Below, piece by piece: positions 34,533 through 43,306 of a DNA stretch of 64,000 nucleotides (its first letter is position 1; every line of letters begins with the position of its first letter). Under the pieces are notes generated by a model. The model had not been told where the DNA came from. It saw nothing but the letters and a program-made list of their open reading frames with translations, and made no database searches. Source of the DNA: Flavobacterium sp. J49 (GTDB lineage: Bacteria; Bacteroidota; Bacteroidia; Flavobacteriales; Flavobacteriaceae); the NCBI RefSeq assembly GCF_011742145.1, contig NZ_JAAQQU010000104.1:267938-331937 (forward strand), in the 5' to 3' direction. Position numbers and translations under genes: made by a program.

Positions 34533-36296
34533 ATGAAAAGGATACTGATTTTATTTCTTTTAATAACCAACACACTTATGGCTCAAGTACAATTTGAAGC
34601 CAAAGTGAGTAAGAATACTTTGGGCATCAATGAAAGATTGCGCATTGAATTTACCATGAATGCTGATGGCGATAATTTTGTGCCGCCTGCTTTTGAATCT
34701 TCAGGATTCAGAGTCGTTGGCGGACCAAGTCAATCCGTTAGTCAGTCTTGGGTTAATGGTAAAAGTTCTTTTAATAAATCGTACATCTATATTCTATTGC
34801 CTACACAAAAAGGGAATCTAACCATCAAACAGGCTTCTATCGAAATCAATGGTCAGATTTATAAAACGTCACCGGTAAAAATCAATGTGACCAATGCCGT
34901 TGAATTACCCAAAGATCCGAATGAAGCGCCGGCAGTAACCGCTGATGAAAACATTTACTTGGTCGCCGATATTTCAAAAGCCAATCCCTACCTCAACGAA
35001 CCGATTACTGTGGTTTATAAATTGTACTTCAGTTACAACATCGGGATTTCGAATTGGCGTGAATTGAACAAACCCAAATACAATGATTTTTGGTCTCAAA
35101 ATATCGATATCAAACAACTCAAAGCCGAAGACGGCATGTTTAAAGGGGAACGTTATCGCTATGTGGTTTTGAGAAAAACGGTATTGTATCCACAAAAATC
35201 AGGTAGATTGGAAATCGAACCGCTTTCTTTAGACATTGATTGTCAAGTGCCTACCAACCGAAGAAATTATTGGGGACAACCCTTGATGGTAGAAGACAGC
35301 AAACGCGTTTCGGCCGGAAGCAAAATCATCAACGTGAAGCCATTGCCGGAAGCCGGAAAACCGGAAGATTTTTCGGGTGCTGTGGGTCAGTTTGATTTTA
35401 AAGTCAACCCCTCCAAAACCACGCTTAAAAACGGGGAATCACTGGAATTAACCGTTAGCGTCATAGGAAAAGGAAACTTAAAACTATTCTCGTTGCCAAA
35501 ACCCGTTTTGCCTTCCTCGTTGGAAATGTATGATCCGGTACACGATGAAAATGTATCGACACCACTGACCGGAATGACCGGAAGAATAACCGACAAATAC
35601 ACCATCATTCCTCAATACAAAGGCAATTACCAAATCAAGCCAATGAAATTTACCTATTTTGATTTGGCCTCAGGTAGATACAAAACCCTTTCCTCGCAAC
35701 CCATAACCATTAATGTGATGGACGGTCCGAGTGCGGGTTCATCCGAAAAAACCAATGCCAATGAAGTCGCTAAAAATAAAGTAGAAGTGGCCAAGGCATT
35801 TGCCTTCAACAAGCAAAAAACCACTTTGAAATCTATGGAAAAAGAAGATTTCTTGGGCTCGGGATTGTTTTATTCTTTGGTATTTTTACCGTTTTTAGCC
35901 ATACCGTTATTGATTGTCGGCAAACGAAGAAAAGAAGCTTCAGACAAGGATGTCATTGGCAACAAAATCAGGAAATCAAATGCGTTGGCGAAGAAATATT
36001 TGGGCGATGCCAAAAAATATTTGGGTCAAAAAGAACCATTTTATATCGCTTTGGAAAAAGCCCTGCACAATTTCCTGAAAGCCAAATTGAACATAGAAAC
36101 TTCGGATATGAGTAAGGAAAAAATAACCGAGATTTTACAATCAAGAAGCGCACAATCAGAAACCATTGCTGAATTTATAGCTTTAACCGAAAACTGTGAA
36201 TTTGCGAGATATGCGCCGTCTTCAGAAACTGCCATTCAGTTGGATTATGACAAAGCGGTGAGTATTATTTCGGCCTTAGAAAAACAAATTAAATAA
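34533..36296 (+). CDS. batD: BatD, oxygen-tolerance protein
   Basis: The product is 587 aa from the ATG at 34533 (MKRILILFLLITNTLMAQ). A TTG two codons earlier is possible but less likely. It matches BatD: signal peptide, repeated Ig-like domains (VQFEAKVSKNTLGINERLRIEFTMN, FKVNPSKTTLKNGESLELTVSVIGKGNLKLFSLPKP), a membrane helix (FYSLVFLPFLAIPLLIVG) and a C-terminal helical tail. It lies 27 bp after batC. The protein is thought to be periplasmic, anchored at the inner membrane. Confidence 0.92.
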   Translation: MKRILILFLLITNTLMAQVQFEAKVSKNTLGINERLRIEFTMNADGDNFVPPAFESSGFRVVGGPSQSVSQSWVNGKSSFNKSYIYILLPTQKGNLTIKQASIEINGQIYKTSPVKINVTNAVELPKDPNEAPAVTADENIYLVADISKANPYLNEPITVVYKLYFSYNIGISNWRELNKPKYNDFWSQNIDIKQLKAEDGMFKGERYRYVVLRKTVLYPQKSGRLEIEPLSLDIDCQVPTNRRNYWGQPLMVEDSKRVSAGSKIINVKPLPEAGKPEDFSGAVGQFDFKVNPSKTTLKNGESLELTVSVIGKGNLKLFSLPKPVLPSSLEMYDPVHDENVSTPLTGMTGRITDKYTIIPQYKGNYQIKPMKFTYFDLASGRYKTLSSQPITINVMDGPSAGSSEKTNANEVAKNKVEVAKAFAFNKQKTTLKSMEKEDFLGSGLFYSLVFLPFLAIPLLIVGKRRKEASDKDVIGNKIRKSNALAKKYLGDAKKYLGQKEPFYIALEKALHNFLKAKLNIETSDMSKEKITEILQSRSAQSETIAEFIALTENCEFARYAPSSETAIQLDYDKAVSIISALEKQIK

Positions 36297-36304
36297 GTAG
36301 CAAC

Positions 36305-37048
36305 ATGAACAAAGTACTCTTTATTTTGCTATTCGTTTCCCAAATTATTTGGGCACAATCGCCTTTTGAACAAGGCAATGACTACTACCAAAAAGAAAAT
36401 TACCAAGCGGCGATTCAAAGTTTTGAAAGCATCCTCGAATCCGGTAAAGAATCGGCGGAAGTGTATTTTAATTTGGGTAATGCTTACTACAAATTGCATA
36501 AAGTGGCACCGGCCATTTACAATTATGAAAAAGCGTTGTTGTTACATCCGAATGATGAGGAAATCAAAACCAACTTAGACTTTGCCCGAAAAATGACCAT
36601 CGATGACATCAAAGTCATTCCCAAAGTTGGGTTTCAAAAACTGCTTTCCGATCTCACTTCTAAATACCATTATGACACTTGGGCTTGGTTTGCCGTAGCT
36701 TTTGCGTTCTTATTTTTAGCTTTTTTTGCAGGTTATTATTTTTCACAAAAAACCATCTTGAAACGCGTTTTCTTTTTGGGGATGTTTATTTGGTTACTTG
36801 GCATTGGCCTAGCCGCCGCTTCCGGATTTTATGAAAGAAGCCGAATGGAACATGAAAAACCGGCCATTATTTTTGCCGAATCTACTGCTTTAAAAAACGA
36901 ACCCAAAGTAAACAGTCCGGATGCCACCGCGTTACACGAAGGAACCAAAGTGTACATCTTAGAAAGCATTGCCAACTGGAAAAAAGTAGAACTCACCGAC
37001 GAAACCACCGGTTGGATTGAGGATAGTGCGATTAAAGAGATTAAATAG
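36305..37048 (+). CDS. batE: BatE, TPR plus SH3 protein
   Basis: The product is 247 aa. A signal peptide is followed by TPR repeats (residues ~18-95, FNLGNAYYKLHKVAPAIYNYEKALLLHPND), two membrane helices (TWAWFAVAFAFLFLAFFAGYYF and VFFLGMFIWLLGIGLAAASGF) and an SH3-like C terminus (EGTKVYILESIANWKKVELTDETTGWIEDSAI). This is the standard end of the Bat operon. It lies 8 bp after batD. No strong terminator is evident; the following 135 bp carry a -7 box and a hairpin that belong to the next gene. Confidence 0.92.
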   Translation: MNKVLFILLFVSQIIWAQSPFEQGNDYYQKENYQAAIQSFESILESGKESAEVYFNLGNAYYKLHKVAPAIYNYEKALLLHPNDEEIKTNLDFARKMTIDDIKVIPKVGFQKLLSDLTSKYHYDTWAWFAVAFAFLFLAFFAGYYFSQKTILKRVFFLGMFIWLLGIGLAAASGFYERSRMEHEKPAIIFAESTALKNEPKVNSPDATALHEGTKVYILESIANWKKVELTDETTGWIEDSAIKEIK

Positions 37049-37082
37049 TCGTCAGTGATCAGTAATTAGTGGTCAGTATCGT

Positions 37083-37090
37083 TATCTTTG
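37083..37090 (+). promoter_or_regulatory. -7 box for the hypothetical gene at 37184
   Basis: TATCTTTG matches TAnnTTTG. The implied start near 37097 places the hairpin 37105-37165 in the leader. Confidence 0.45.
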
Positions 37091-37104
37091 CCAAAATATA
37101 AATC

Positions 37105-37169
37105 AAGAAGCACGAAGTCTTTTCTAGCTCCGCACCGTTCGGCTTTGCCTCGGGTCTTGCTTCTTTTTT
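37105..37169 (+). repeat. Leader hairpin built on a repeat fragment, followed by a T-run
   Basis: AAGAAGCA (37105-37112) and TGCTTCTT (37158-37165) form the base of a long stem-loop, directly followed by a T-run. The loop contains CTAGCTCCGCACCGTTCGGC and CCTCGGGTC, words that resemble the flanks of the dispersed repeat family. It lies between a -7 box and the next start codon, so it may act as a leader terminator. Confidence 0.55.
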
Positions 37170-37183
37170 CTTTTAACTGAATT

Positions 37184-37540
37184 ATGTCTAGAGACGAACA
37201 ATTAAAACAACGCTGGGACAAAGTCGTGCATATTCTTTCCAATCAATTTGCTGAGGGCGAAATGCTCGACTTAGATGCCATTATATACTTAATCGGAGTG
37301 CAAGAACTCGGAAAAGTGCACCAAACTTTCAAAAAAGACGAAAAACTCAACCTGATGCACATCGCCATTTGTCGTTTGCTGGAGCCTTATGGTTACTACG
37401 AATTTGACTATGTCGATAAAGAAGGCTGGCCGCACTACAAAGTCAAGGAAGAATTGCCGCCGTTAAAAGCCGGAGAACAATCGGTTTTGATGAAAGAAGC
37501 CATTGTGAACTACTTTTTGGAACGTGAAGTGATTGATTAG
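37184..37540 (+). CDS. Conserved hypothetical protein
   Basis: The product is 118 aa, soluble, with no signal peptide. It begins MSRDEQLKQRWDKVVHILSNQFAEGEMLDLDAIIYLIGVQELG. The body is helical, with an acidic/aromatic segment YGYYEFDYVDKEGWPHYKVKEELP. I do not recognise a characterised family, but the even composition and position before pheS suggest a genuine and conserved gene. It is separated from pheS by 72 bp that carry their own promoter. Confidence 0.8.
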   Translation: MSRDEQLKQRWDKVVHILSNQFAEGEMLDLDAIIYLIGVQELGKVHQTFKKDEKLNLMHIAICRLLEPYGYYEFDYVDKEGWPHYKVKEELPPLKAGEQSVLMKEAIVNYFLEREVID

Positions 37541-37585
37541 TTGAAAAAACTCAAAACCTTAAACTCGAAACTCGCAACAAATCCC

Positions 37586-37593
37586 TAAATTTG
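37586..37593 (+). promoter_or_regulatory. -7 box for pheS
   Basis: TAAATTTG matches TAnnTTTG exactly. The implied start near 37600 gives a leader of only about 13 nt before the ATG at 37613, so no attenuator fits. Confidence 0.55.
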
Positions 37594-37612
37594 CACCTTC
37601 AAAGTACGACCG

Positions 37613-38632
37613 ATGATAGACAAGATTAAAGAACATATTGAAGAAGCTAAAGCCTTCAATACCAAAAACAAAGAAGCTTTAGAAAATTTCCGCATCAAAT
37701 ATTTGGGCAGCAAAGGCTTGTTGAAAGAGCTTTTCACCGAATTCAAAAATATCCCGAACGACCAGAAAAAAGACTTCGGACAAGTCATCAATACCCTGAA
37801 AGCAGTTGCGGAAGAAAAAGTAAAAGCCATACAGGAAGAATTGGAAAGCAAAGAAGAAGTCAAAGGTTTCTATGGCGATTTAACGCGTCCGTCGGAACCG
37901 GTAGCTATTGGTTCTCGTCATCCTATTTCGTTAGTAAAAAACCAAATCATCGATATTTTCTCTACCATCGGATTTAACGTTTCCGAAGGTCCGGAAATTG
38001 AAGACGATTGGCACAACTTTACAGCCTTGAACCTCCCGGAATACCATCCGGCGAGAGACATGCAAGACACCTTTTTCATCCAAACCAATCCCGATGTATT
38101 GTTGAGAACGCACACTTCATCGGTTCAGGTGCGTTATATGGAAAACAACAAACCGCCAATCCGAACCATTTCACCGGGAAGAGTTTTCAGAAACGAAGCG
38201 GTTTCTTCGCGTTCGCACTGTATTTTCCACCAAGTGGAAGGTTTGTATATTGACAAAGATGTTTCGTTTGCCGACTTAAAGCAAACGCTTTTATATTTCA
38301 CCAAAGAAATGTTTGGCAAATCCAAAATCCGTTTGAGACCAAGTTATTTCCCATTTACTGAGCCAAGCGCTGAAGTTGATATTTATTGGGGATTAAAAAC
38401 AGAAACCGATTACCGCATTACCAAAGGAACCGGTTGGTTAGAAATCATGGGCTGCGGAATGGTTGACCCGAACGTTTTGAAAAACTGTGGTATTAACCCA
38501 GAAGAATACAATGGTTTCGCTTTTGGTATGGGAATTGAGCGCATCGCTATGTTATTGTACCAAATCGGCGATATCCGAATGTTCTATGAAAACGACGTTC
38601 GTTTCTTGGAGCAATTCAAGTCGAGTATATAA
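37613..38632 (+). CDS. pheS: Phenylalanyl-tRNA synthetase alpha subunit
   Basis: The product is 339 aa, the usual length. An N-terminal coiled coil (residues ~1-85) is followed by the class II aaRS core: motif 1 around HPISLVKNQIIDIFSTIGFNVSEGPEIEDDWHNF, motif 2 VFRNEAVSSRSHCIFHQVEGLY and motif 3 GFAFGMGIERIAMLLYQIGDIR. It charges tRNA-Phe as part of the PheS2PheT2 tetramer. pheT is not in the window. Confidence 0.97.
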   Translation: MIDKIKEHIEEAKAFNTKNKEALENFRIKYLGSKGLLKELFTEFKNIPNDQKKDFGQVINTLKAVAEEKVKAIQEELESKEEVKGFYGDLTRPSEPVAIGSRHPISLVKNQIIDIFSTIGFNVSEGPEIEDDWHNFTALNLPEYHPARDMQDTFFIQTNPDVLLRTHTSSVQVRYMENNKPPIRTISPGRVFRNEAVSSRSHCIFHQVEGLYIDKDVSFADLKQTLLYFTKEMFGKSKIRLRPSYFPFTEPSAEVDIYWGLKTETDYRITKGTGWLEIMGCGMVDPNVLKNCGINPEEYNGFAFGMGIERIAMLLYQIGDIRMFYENDVRFLEQFKSSI

Positions 38633-38710
38633 ATAAAAGTAAAAAGGGATATGGGAAAAGACATAAGAACTTTTACTTATCCCTTTTGACTTATCCCTTA
38701 TCCCTAAAAA

Positions 38711-39118
38711 ATGAAAGCAGACATCACCATTCCGAAAGTTGAAAACGTATTCCTCGCTGCTGTGCAAGAATGGAGCGATGACTTTATGGAAAAAGTTTGG
38801 TATGTGTATTTGATTAATGATTCCGACTTCGATTTAGACTCTGTAATGGTCGTTTCCAAAGCTTTTGGCACCATTGATGGGGAAATGAAAAAAACGTCGC
38901 TCCTGCGCCACGCATTTATGCAAGTGCCCTCGGTTTCTGCTGTAAAAATCGAAATGGTAGAAAAAAGCGTTTTAGAACTCAACAACGAGTTTATGGTCAC
39001 CTATTTTATCGGGAATACTCTGTACGACAAAAAATTTACTTTCCGCAAAAACATGATTAATGAGCGCGCCACCGAAGAAGTGCCGATATTGTTTGTCAAT
39101 GGTGTTATTGTAAAATAA
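38711..39118 (+). CDS. Conserved hypothetical protein downstream of pheS
   Basis: The product is 135 aa, soluble, and begins MKADITIPKVENVFLAAVQEWSDDFMEKVWYVYLIND. It has a repeated alpha/beta character with no signal peptide or recognised catalytic motif. It lies 78 bp after pheS; the gap holds TTATCCC-type repeats. The function is unknown. The frame has Flavobacterium-like codon use and no internal stop. Confidence 0.78.
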   Translation: MKADITIPKVENVFLAAVQEWSDDFMEKVWYVYLINDSDFDLDSVMVVSKAFGTIDGEMKKTSLLRHAFMQVPSVSAVKIEMVEKSVLELNNEFMVTYFIGNTLYDKKFTFRKNMINERATEEVPILFVNGVIVK

Positions 39119-39119
39119 G

Positions 39120-39338
39120 TTACCGGTTGTTTTCTCTTTTTGTTTTCGCTTTCCAGTTGAAATAGCCTAAAACAAAAATCCCTATCACTAAGTACACAAA
39201 AGCTCTGAAATAAAACGTCCCGGATTGCAATTGTTGGGCTAAAGGCTTCTCGCTGACATCGAACAGCGTCATAAAAACAACCATAAATAGGCCCCAAAGA
39301 CCTCCGGTTTTAACTTGGTATTTCCACCTTTCACTCAT
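39120..39338 (-). CDS. Small two-TM membrane protein
   Basis: The product is 72 aa. Two hydrophobic segments (TGGLWGLFMVVFMTLFDV and FYFRAFVYLVIGIFVLGYF) are followed by a basic end (KAKTKRENNR). The start lies 1 bp after the gpsA stop on the minus strand, so it is cotranscribed. It ends 1 bp from the stop of the convergent hypothetical gene. The function is unknown. Confidence 0.75.
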   Translation of the reverse strand: MSERWKYQVKTGGLWGLFMVVFMTLFDVSEKPLAQQLQSGTFYFRAFVYLVIGIFVLGYFNWKAKTKRENNR

Positions 39339-39339
39339 C

Positions 39340-40335
39340 TTAGTCTAATTTTTCAGTTAGTTTCTTAAATACTTTTTTGGCTTCTTTACCTTCGTATAAA
39401 ACCTCGTACACCGCATCAATAATTGGGGTTTTGGCTTTATAATCTTGGTTTAATTTGTAAGCGCTCTTCACGGCATAATACCCTTCAGCCACCATACTCA
39501 TTTCCATTTGAGCCGCTTGAACGGTGTAACCCTTCCCAATCATATTTCCGAACATACGGTTTCTGGAAAATACCGAATAACCCGTTACCAACAAATCCCC
39601 CAAATAAGCCGAGTTATTGATGTTTCGTTTCATTTTGTGGACTTTCTTGATAAATCGTTTCATCTCGCGAATAGCATTGCTCATAATGACAGACTGAAAG
39701 TTATCGCCATAACCTAAGCCATGGGCAATTCCTGCTGCAATTGCGTAAATGTTTTTCAGCATCGCGGCATATTCGGTTCCGATGATATCGTCAGAAATTT
39801 TGGTTTTGATAAAATGACAGCTTAAATTATTGGCCACCACTCTGGCTTTTTTAGCATCAGCACAGGCTATGGTCAAATAAGAAAGTCTCTCTAAAGCCAC
39901 TTCTTCTGCGTGACACGGACCGGTTATAACACCAATATTATCATAAGGAATGTCAAAATTTTTATGAAAATGCTCTCCAACAATTAAGAAGGTTTCGGGC
40001 ACAATTCCTTTAATGGCAGAGAAAATAACTTTGTCTTTTAAATCAACTGTGAGCTTCTCCAGTTCTTTACTAAGAAATGCAGAAGGAATGGCAAAAATTA
40101 AATAATCCGCGTAAGCAATAGCTTCATTTATATCGTTGGTAAGTCTTAATTTTTTGATATCAAACTCAACTGAGCTCAAGTAATTAGGATTGTGTCTTTC
40201 GGCTTTTAAATGGTCTATGGCTGATTGACTTCGCATGTACCACGCAATTTCGTCTAGGTTTACACAAAGCATTTTGGCAATAGCAGTCGCCCAACTGCCG
40301 CCACCTATGACCGCAAATTTTGGAGATTCATTCAT
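39340..40335 (-). CDS. gpsA: Glycerol-3-phosphate dehydrogenase [NAD(P)+]
   Basis: The product is 331 aa. The N-terminal Rossmann motif is IGGGSWATAIAKML (GpsA type). Further family motifs are FAIPSAFLSKEL, the catalytic Lys in FSAIKGI, ITGPCHAEEVA, LKNIYAIAAGIAHGLGYGDN and the C-terminal GYTVQAAQMEMSMVAEGYYAV. It makes sn-glycerol-3-phosphate from DHAP for phospholipids. It is minus strand with a small membrane-protein gene directly after. Confidence 0.96.
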   Translation of the reverse strand: MNESPKFAVIGGGSWATAIAKMLCVNLDEIAWYMRSQSAIDHLKAERHNPNYLSSVEFDIKKLRLTNDINEAIAYADYLIFAIPSAFLSKELEKLTVDLKDKVIFSAIKGIVPETFLIVGEHFHKNFDIPYDNIGVITGPCHAEEVALERLSYLTIACADAKKARVVANNLSCHFIKTKISDDIIGTEYAAMLKNIYAIAAGIAHGLGYGDNFQSVIMSNAIREMKRFIKKVHKMKRNINNSAYLGDLLVTGYSVFSRNRMFGNMIGKGYTVQAAQMEMSMVAEGYYAVKSAYKLNQDYKAKTPIIDAVYEVLYEGKEAKKVFKKLTEKLD

Positions 40336-40555
40336 GAATAGTAACTTTAATGAAGCCCAAAAATACTCAATTTTAAGTGATAAAAGCGGAACTATTTAAA
40401 TTAGAAAACCAAACGAACAACTGGCAACATTGGCAGCTCAATTTTGTTTAATTAAAGTTATTCTTACTAATTAATAATTTTTGAGTCATTCGTCGTTTTT
40501 TTTACGCACTTTAAAGACGTTTTTCTACATTAGTAATCCCAAATCTTATACACAT

Positions 40556-41143
40556 ATGAAAACAAAATTACTTTATCTTTTTGTTAGTGCGGTCGCACTG
40601 ACTTTTGCAGCCTGTGAGAACGAAAATACCACAGAAGACCATCAATCAAAAAAGGCAAACAGCAATCCTACTTCGGCTAGTACGGTCAATTTATCACCGT
40701 GTACAGTGGCCAATCTTATGGCCGGTCAAAATTACGACTCCGGTGACCTAAGCGTTTATTTTGATTTAGACAATGTTTATGTCGAATACACTACAACCGG
40801 TAATTGGTTTATAAGGAAATCACATTTGTTTGTAGGCAGTTATCAATTAATCCCAAGAAACAACAGCGGGAATCCGATACCGGGACAATTTCCAATAAAC
40901 AATAGTCATGCTAACGGGACACAAACTATAACCTACACTATTCCCAAAACTAGCTTACCGGAATGTTTTGCGGTAGCAGCTCATGCTGAAGTCTATCGTG
41001 TACAAAATGGTTTGGTGGTTCAAACAGAAACAGCTTGGGCTTCGGGACAAAGATTTACACCAAGAAATTGGGCTACTTTTTTTAATGTTTGTCAATCCGA
41101 TTGTTTTGACATCGAAGATTATTATTTTGGCAATAGACAATAG
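40556..41143 (+). CDS. Cys-rich lipoprotein, tandem paralogue 1
   Basis: The product is 195 aa from the ATG at 40556. The frame continues upstream to 40481 but lacks a signal there. It has the lipoprotein signal MKTKLLYLFVSAVALTFAAC. The mature part holds paired features shared with the neighbour at 41437: LSPCTVANLMAGQNYDSGDLSVYFDLDNVYVEY, LPECF, TAWASGQRF and VCQSDC. Four conserved Cys outside the lipobox suggest two disulfides. No known family is recognised; it looks like a secreted beta-rich protein. An upstream box is shared with its paralogue. Confidence 0.82.
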   Translation: MKTKLLYLFVSAVALTFAACENENTTEDHQSKKANSNPTSASTVNLSPCTVANLMAGQNYDSGDLSVYFDLDNVYVEYTTTGNWFIRKSHLFVGSYQLIPRNNSGNPIPGQFPINNSHANGTQTITYTIPKTSLPECFAVAAHAEVYRVQNGLVVQTETAWASGQRFTPRNWATFFNVCQSDCFDIEDYYFGNRQ

Positions 41144-41153
41144 AAAAACCGTT

Positions 41154-41187
41154 AAAAAAACCGTCCTAATGGACGGTTTTTTTTTGC
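41154..41187 (+). terminator. Terminator after lipoprotein paralogue 1
   Basis: AAACCGTCC and GGACGGTTT form a 9-bp stem with a 4-nt loop, followed by nine T. Confidence 0.9.
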
Positions 41188-41361
41188 TTTATAATGTTAC
41201 CATTTATTTGCAATTTGAGAAAGGGCTTTATAAATGAAAGAAATATCGCTTATTTAAACATCAATTCTTGTTAAATTTCATTAAATCAGACGCTATAATC
41301 TTGTTAAAAAAACAATCAGAAAAAGATATTATTGTATTATATTTCTTATTTTTATTGTTAA

Positions 41362-41402
41362 ATTGTGTATTTCATCGATTATTTTATGCATTTTGTAGAT
41401 TA
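41362..41402 (+). promoter_or_regulatory. Candidate direct-repeat regulator site upstream of lipoprotein paralogue 2
   Basis: TTTCATCGATTA (41370-41381) and TTTTGTAGATTA (41391-41402) agree at 9 of 12 positions with a 21-bp step, about two helix turns, just before a -7-like TACTTTAG (41408-41415). LytTR-type regulators bind such direct repeats; that link is an inference. A matching stretch lies 5' of the gene at 48850. Confidence 0.5.
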
Positions 41403-41436
41403 CTTTATACTTTAGCAGTCCCAAATCTACAAATTT

Positions 41437-41997
41437 ATGAAAACAAAAATTTTATCCCTATTTCTTGGTGTATTCACCATTACTTTGACTTCATGTGAAA
41501 CTGAAAACAATTCAGAGCAAAGTACCGCTTCCAGACAAATTGCTCCGGTAGCCAACAGTGTTAATGTAAGCCAATTATCTCCTTGTGCTTACACAGAGCT
41601 CATAGCTGATCAACGTTATGATGCCGGAGATATCAAAGTTTATTTTGATGCTGACAATGTTTATGTAGAATACCAAGCCAGTATCCGTTGGCTTATTAGA
41701 GAAACCCATTTGTTTGTAGGCAAACAAAGTATGATTCCGCTTACTCGTAACGGTTCTCCTAATCCGTCTTTGTACCCGATTAGTGAAACTTTCCCGGGTG
41801 GTACTGAAGCAGCTATTTACTCTTTTCCTAGAGCCGGTTTGCCAAAATGTTTTACCATCTCAGCTTATGCAGAAGTAAATCGCCTTCAAAATGGTTCAAT
41901 TGTTCAAACAGAATCTGCTTGGTCAGAAGGTGTTCGATTCAATGAAAACAGCTGGGGAATGTTCTTTGACGTTTGTCAATCAGACTGCTCCAATTAA
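41437..41997 (+). CDS. Cys-rich lipoprotein, tandem paralogue 2
   Basis: The product is 186 aa. The lipoprotein signal is MKTKILSLFLGVFTITLTSC. The mature region parallels the gene at 40556, with LSPCAYTELIADQRYDAGDIKVYFDADNVYVEY, a LPKCF segment, SAWSEGVRF and VCQSDC. It conserves four Cys at matching places and a signal peptide of the same kind. The two genes are a recent tandem duplication. The function is unknown. The mature domain is probably beta-rich and surface exposed. Confidence 0.85.
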   Translation: MKTKILSLFLGVFTITLTSCETENNSEQSTASRQIAPVANSVNVSQLSPCAYTELIADQRYDAGDIKVYFDADNVYVEYQASIRWLIRETHLFVGKQSMIPLTRNGSPNPSLYPISETFPGGTEAAIYSFPRAGLPKCFTISAYAEVNRLQNGSIVQTESAWSEGVRFNENSWGMFFDVCQSDCSN

Positions 41998-42038
41998 TTA
42001 AGAATTGATTAGATAATTATAAACCCTTAACTTTGTTT

Positions 42039-42070
42039 TAAAGCCTTCCGTGTTGCGGAAGGCTTTTTAA
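42039..42070. terminator. Terminator between lipoprotein 2 and the alcohol dehydrogenase
   Basis: AAAGCCTTCCG and CGGAAGGCTTT form an 11-bp stem with a 5-nt loop and T/A-rich flanks on each side. It can serve both convergent genes. Confidence 0.9.
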
Positions 42071-42071
42071 G

Positions 42072-43238
42072 TTAATAGCTCATTTCAACAATCGCTTTTA
42101 CTTTCTCTAAGGTAACATTTTGTTTTTCACCCAAAGCTTTCCAACCTCTTTCTTCAAAACGATTGACTATAAAATCGGCGGTATTTTCATAATCCGTTGT
42201 GTTTTCTGAAAGCTTGGTTTTCATTCCCATTTGATGAAAAAATTCAACGGTGCTTTCGATGGCTTTTTCAGCCTTATCTTCTACCGAATTGCCTGTGATA
42301 TTCCAAACTCTTTCCCCATATTGCGCTAATTTTTCCTTTTTGGTTTCAAATAAAACGCGGTATAAATTCGGCCCGATAATCGCTAATGTTCTGGCATGAT
42401 CTATTTCATACAAAGCCGTTAATTCGTGACCAATCATGTGTGTAGCCCAATCCGTAGGCACCCCTTTTTGAATCAAACCATTCAAGGCCATCGTGGCACA
42501 CCACATATAATTGGAAGCCAATTTATAATCTGTCGGATTTTCGACAACGTTTGGTCCGATTTCAACGAGCGTTTGCAAAATACTTTCCGCTAAACGGTCT
42601 TGCAATAAAGCATCGTGCGGATATGTTAAATATTGTTCCATCACATGGGTAAACGCATCGACTACGCCATTTTGAATTTGTCGCTTTGGCAAAGAAGCAA
42701 TCACAGAAGGATCGCAAACAGAAAACTTAGGAAACAAAGCACTTCCGCCTAAGGTTAGTTTCTCCTGAGTGGCTTCAATCGTAACGACAGCGCCCGAATT
42801 CATTTCACTTCCCGTAGCCGGCAAAGTTAATACTGTTCCGAAAGGAATCACTTTGGTTACATCAGTAAACAGCACTTTTTTCTTTAAAATCTCAATGGGA
42901 TTGCCTTGATAATTAACCGCGCCGGAGATGAATTTCACACCATCAATTACACTTCCACCGCCAACGGCTAGAATGAAAGTGATTTTTTCTGCTCGGATAA
43001 TTTCTACCGCTTTCATCAAGGTTTCAAATCTAGGATTGGGTTCGATTCCTCCAAATTCTATGATTTCAAAACCGGTTAAGGCTGCTTTGACTTGCTCGTA
43101 AACTCCATTTTTAAAGATACTGCCACCTCCGTAAGCCAGCAAAATTTTGGCTTCTTTTGGAACTAAATTGGCTAATTTTTGTGTTTGTCCTTTCCCAAAA
43201 ACGTATTGGGTAGGATTGTATAATTCGAAATTTAACAT
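42072..43238 (-). CDS. Iron-containing alcohol dehydrogenase (YqhD/BDH-like)
   Basis: The product is 388 aa from the ATG at 43238 (MLNFELYNPTQYVFGKGQ). The frame continues to 43259 but the shorter start matches the family. The nucleotide-binding loop is LAVGGGSVIDGVKF; the metal ligands are likely Asp/His in NGVVDAFTHVMEQYLT and ATHMIGHELTALYEIDHARTLAI. These enzymes reduce aldehydes (often with NADPH) to alcohols. The length and motif set match the YqhD branch. The real substrate is unknown. Confidence 0.92.
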   Translation of the reverse strand: MLNFELYNPTQYVFGKGQTQKLANLVPKEAKILLAYGGGSIFKNGVYEQVKAALTGFEIIEFGGIEPNPRFETLMKAVEIIRAEKITFILAVGGGSVIDGVKFISGAVNYQGNPIEILKKKVLFTDVTKVIPFGTVLTLPATGSEMNSGAVVTIEATQEKLTLGGSALFPKFSVCDPSVIASLPKRQIQNGVVDAFTHVMEQYLTYPHDALLQDRLAESILQTLVEIGPNVVENPTDYKLASNYMWCATMALNGLIQKGVPTDWATHMIGHELTALYEIDHARTLAIIGPNLYRVLFETKKEKLAQYGERVWNITGNSVEDKAEKAIESTVEFFHQMGMKTKLSENTTDYENTADFIVNRFEERGWKALGEKQNVTLEKVKAIVEMSY

Positions 43239-43306
43239 TGTAATTTGTTTTAGAAACACAAAGTTACAAAAGGGTCAAACGAACAAGTGGTAAAAGTATG
43301 TTAAGT

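Noticed and set aside
41268..41498. Plus-strand ORF of 76 codons
   Set aside because: It runs through the upstream region and the first codons of lipoprotein 2 in another frame, and has no signal or motif.
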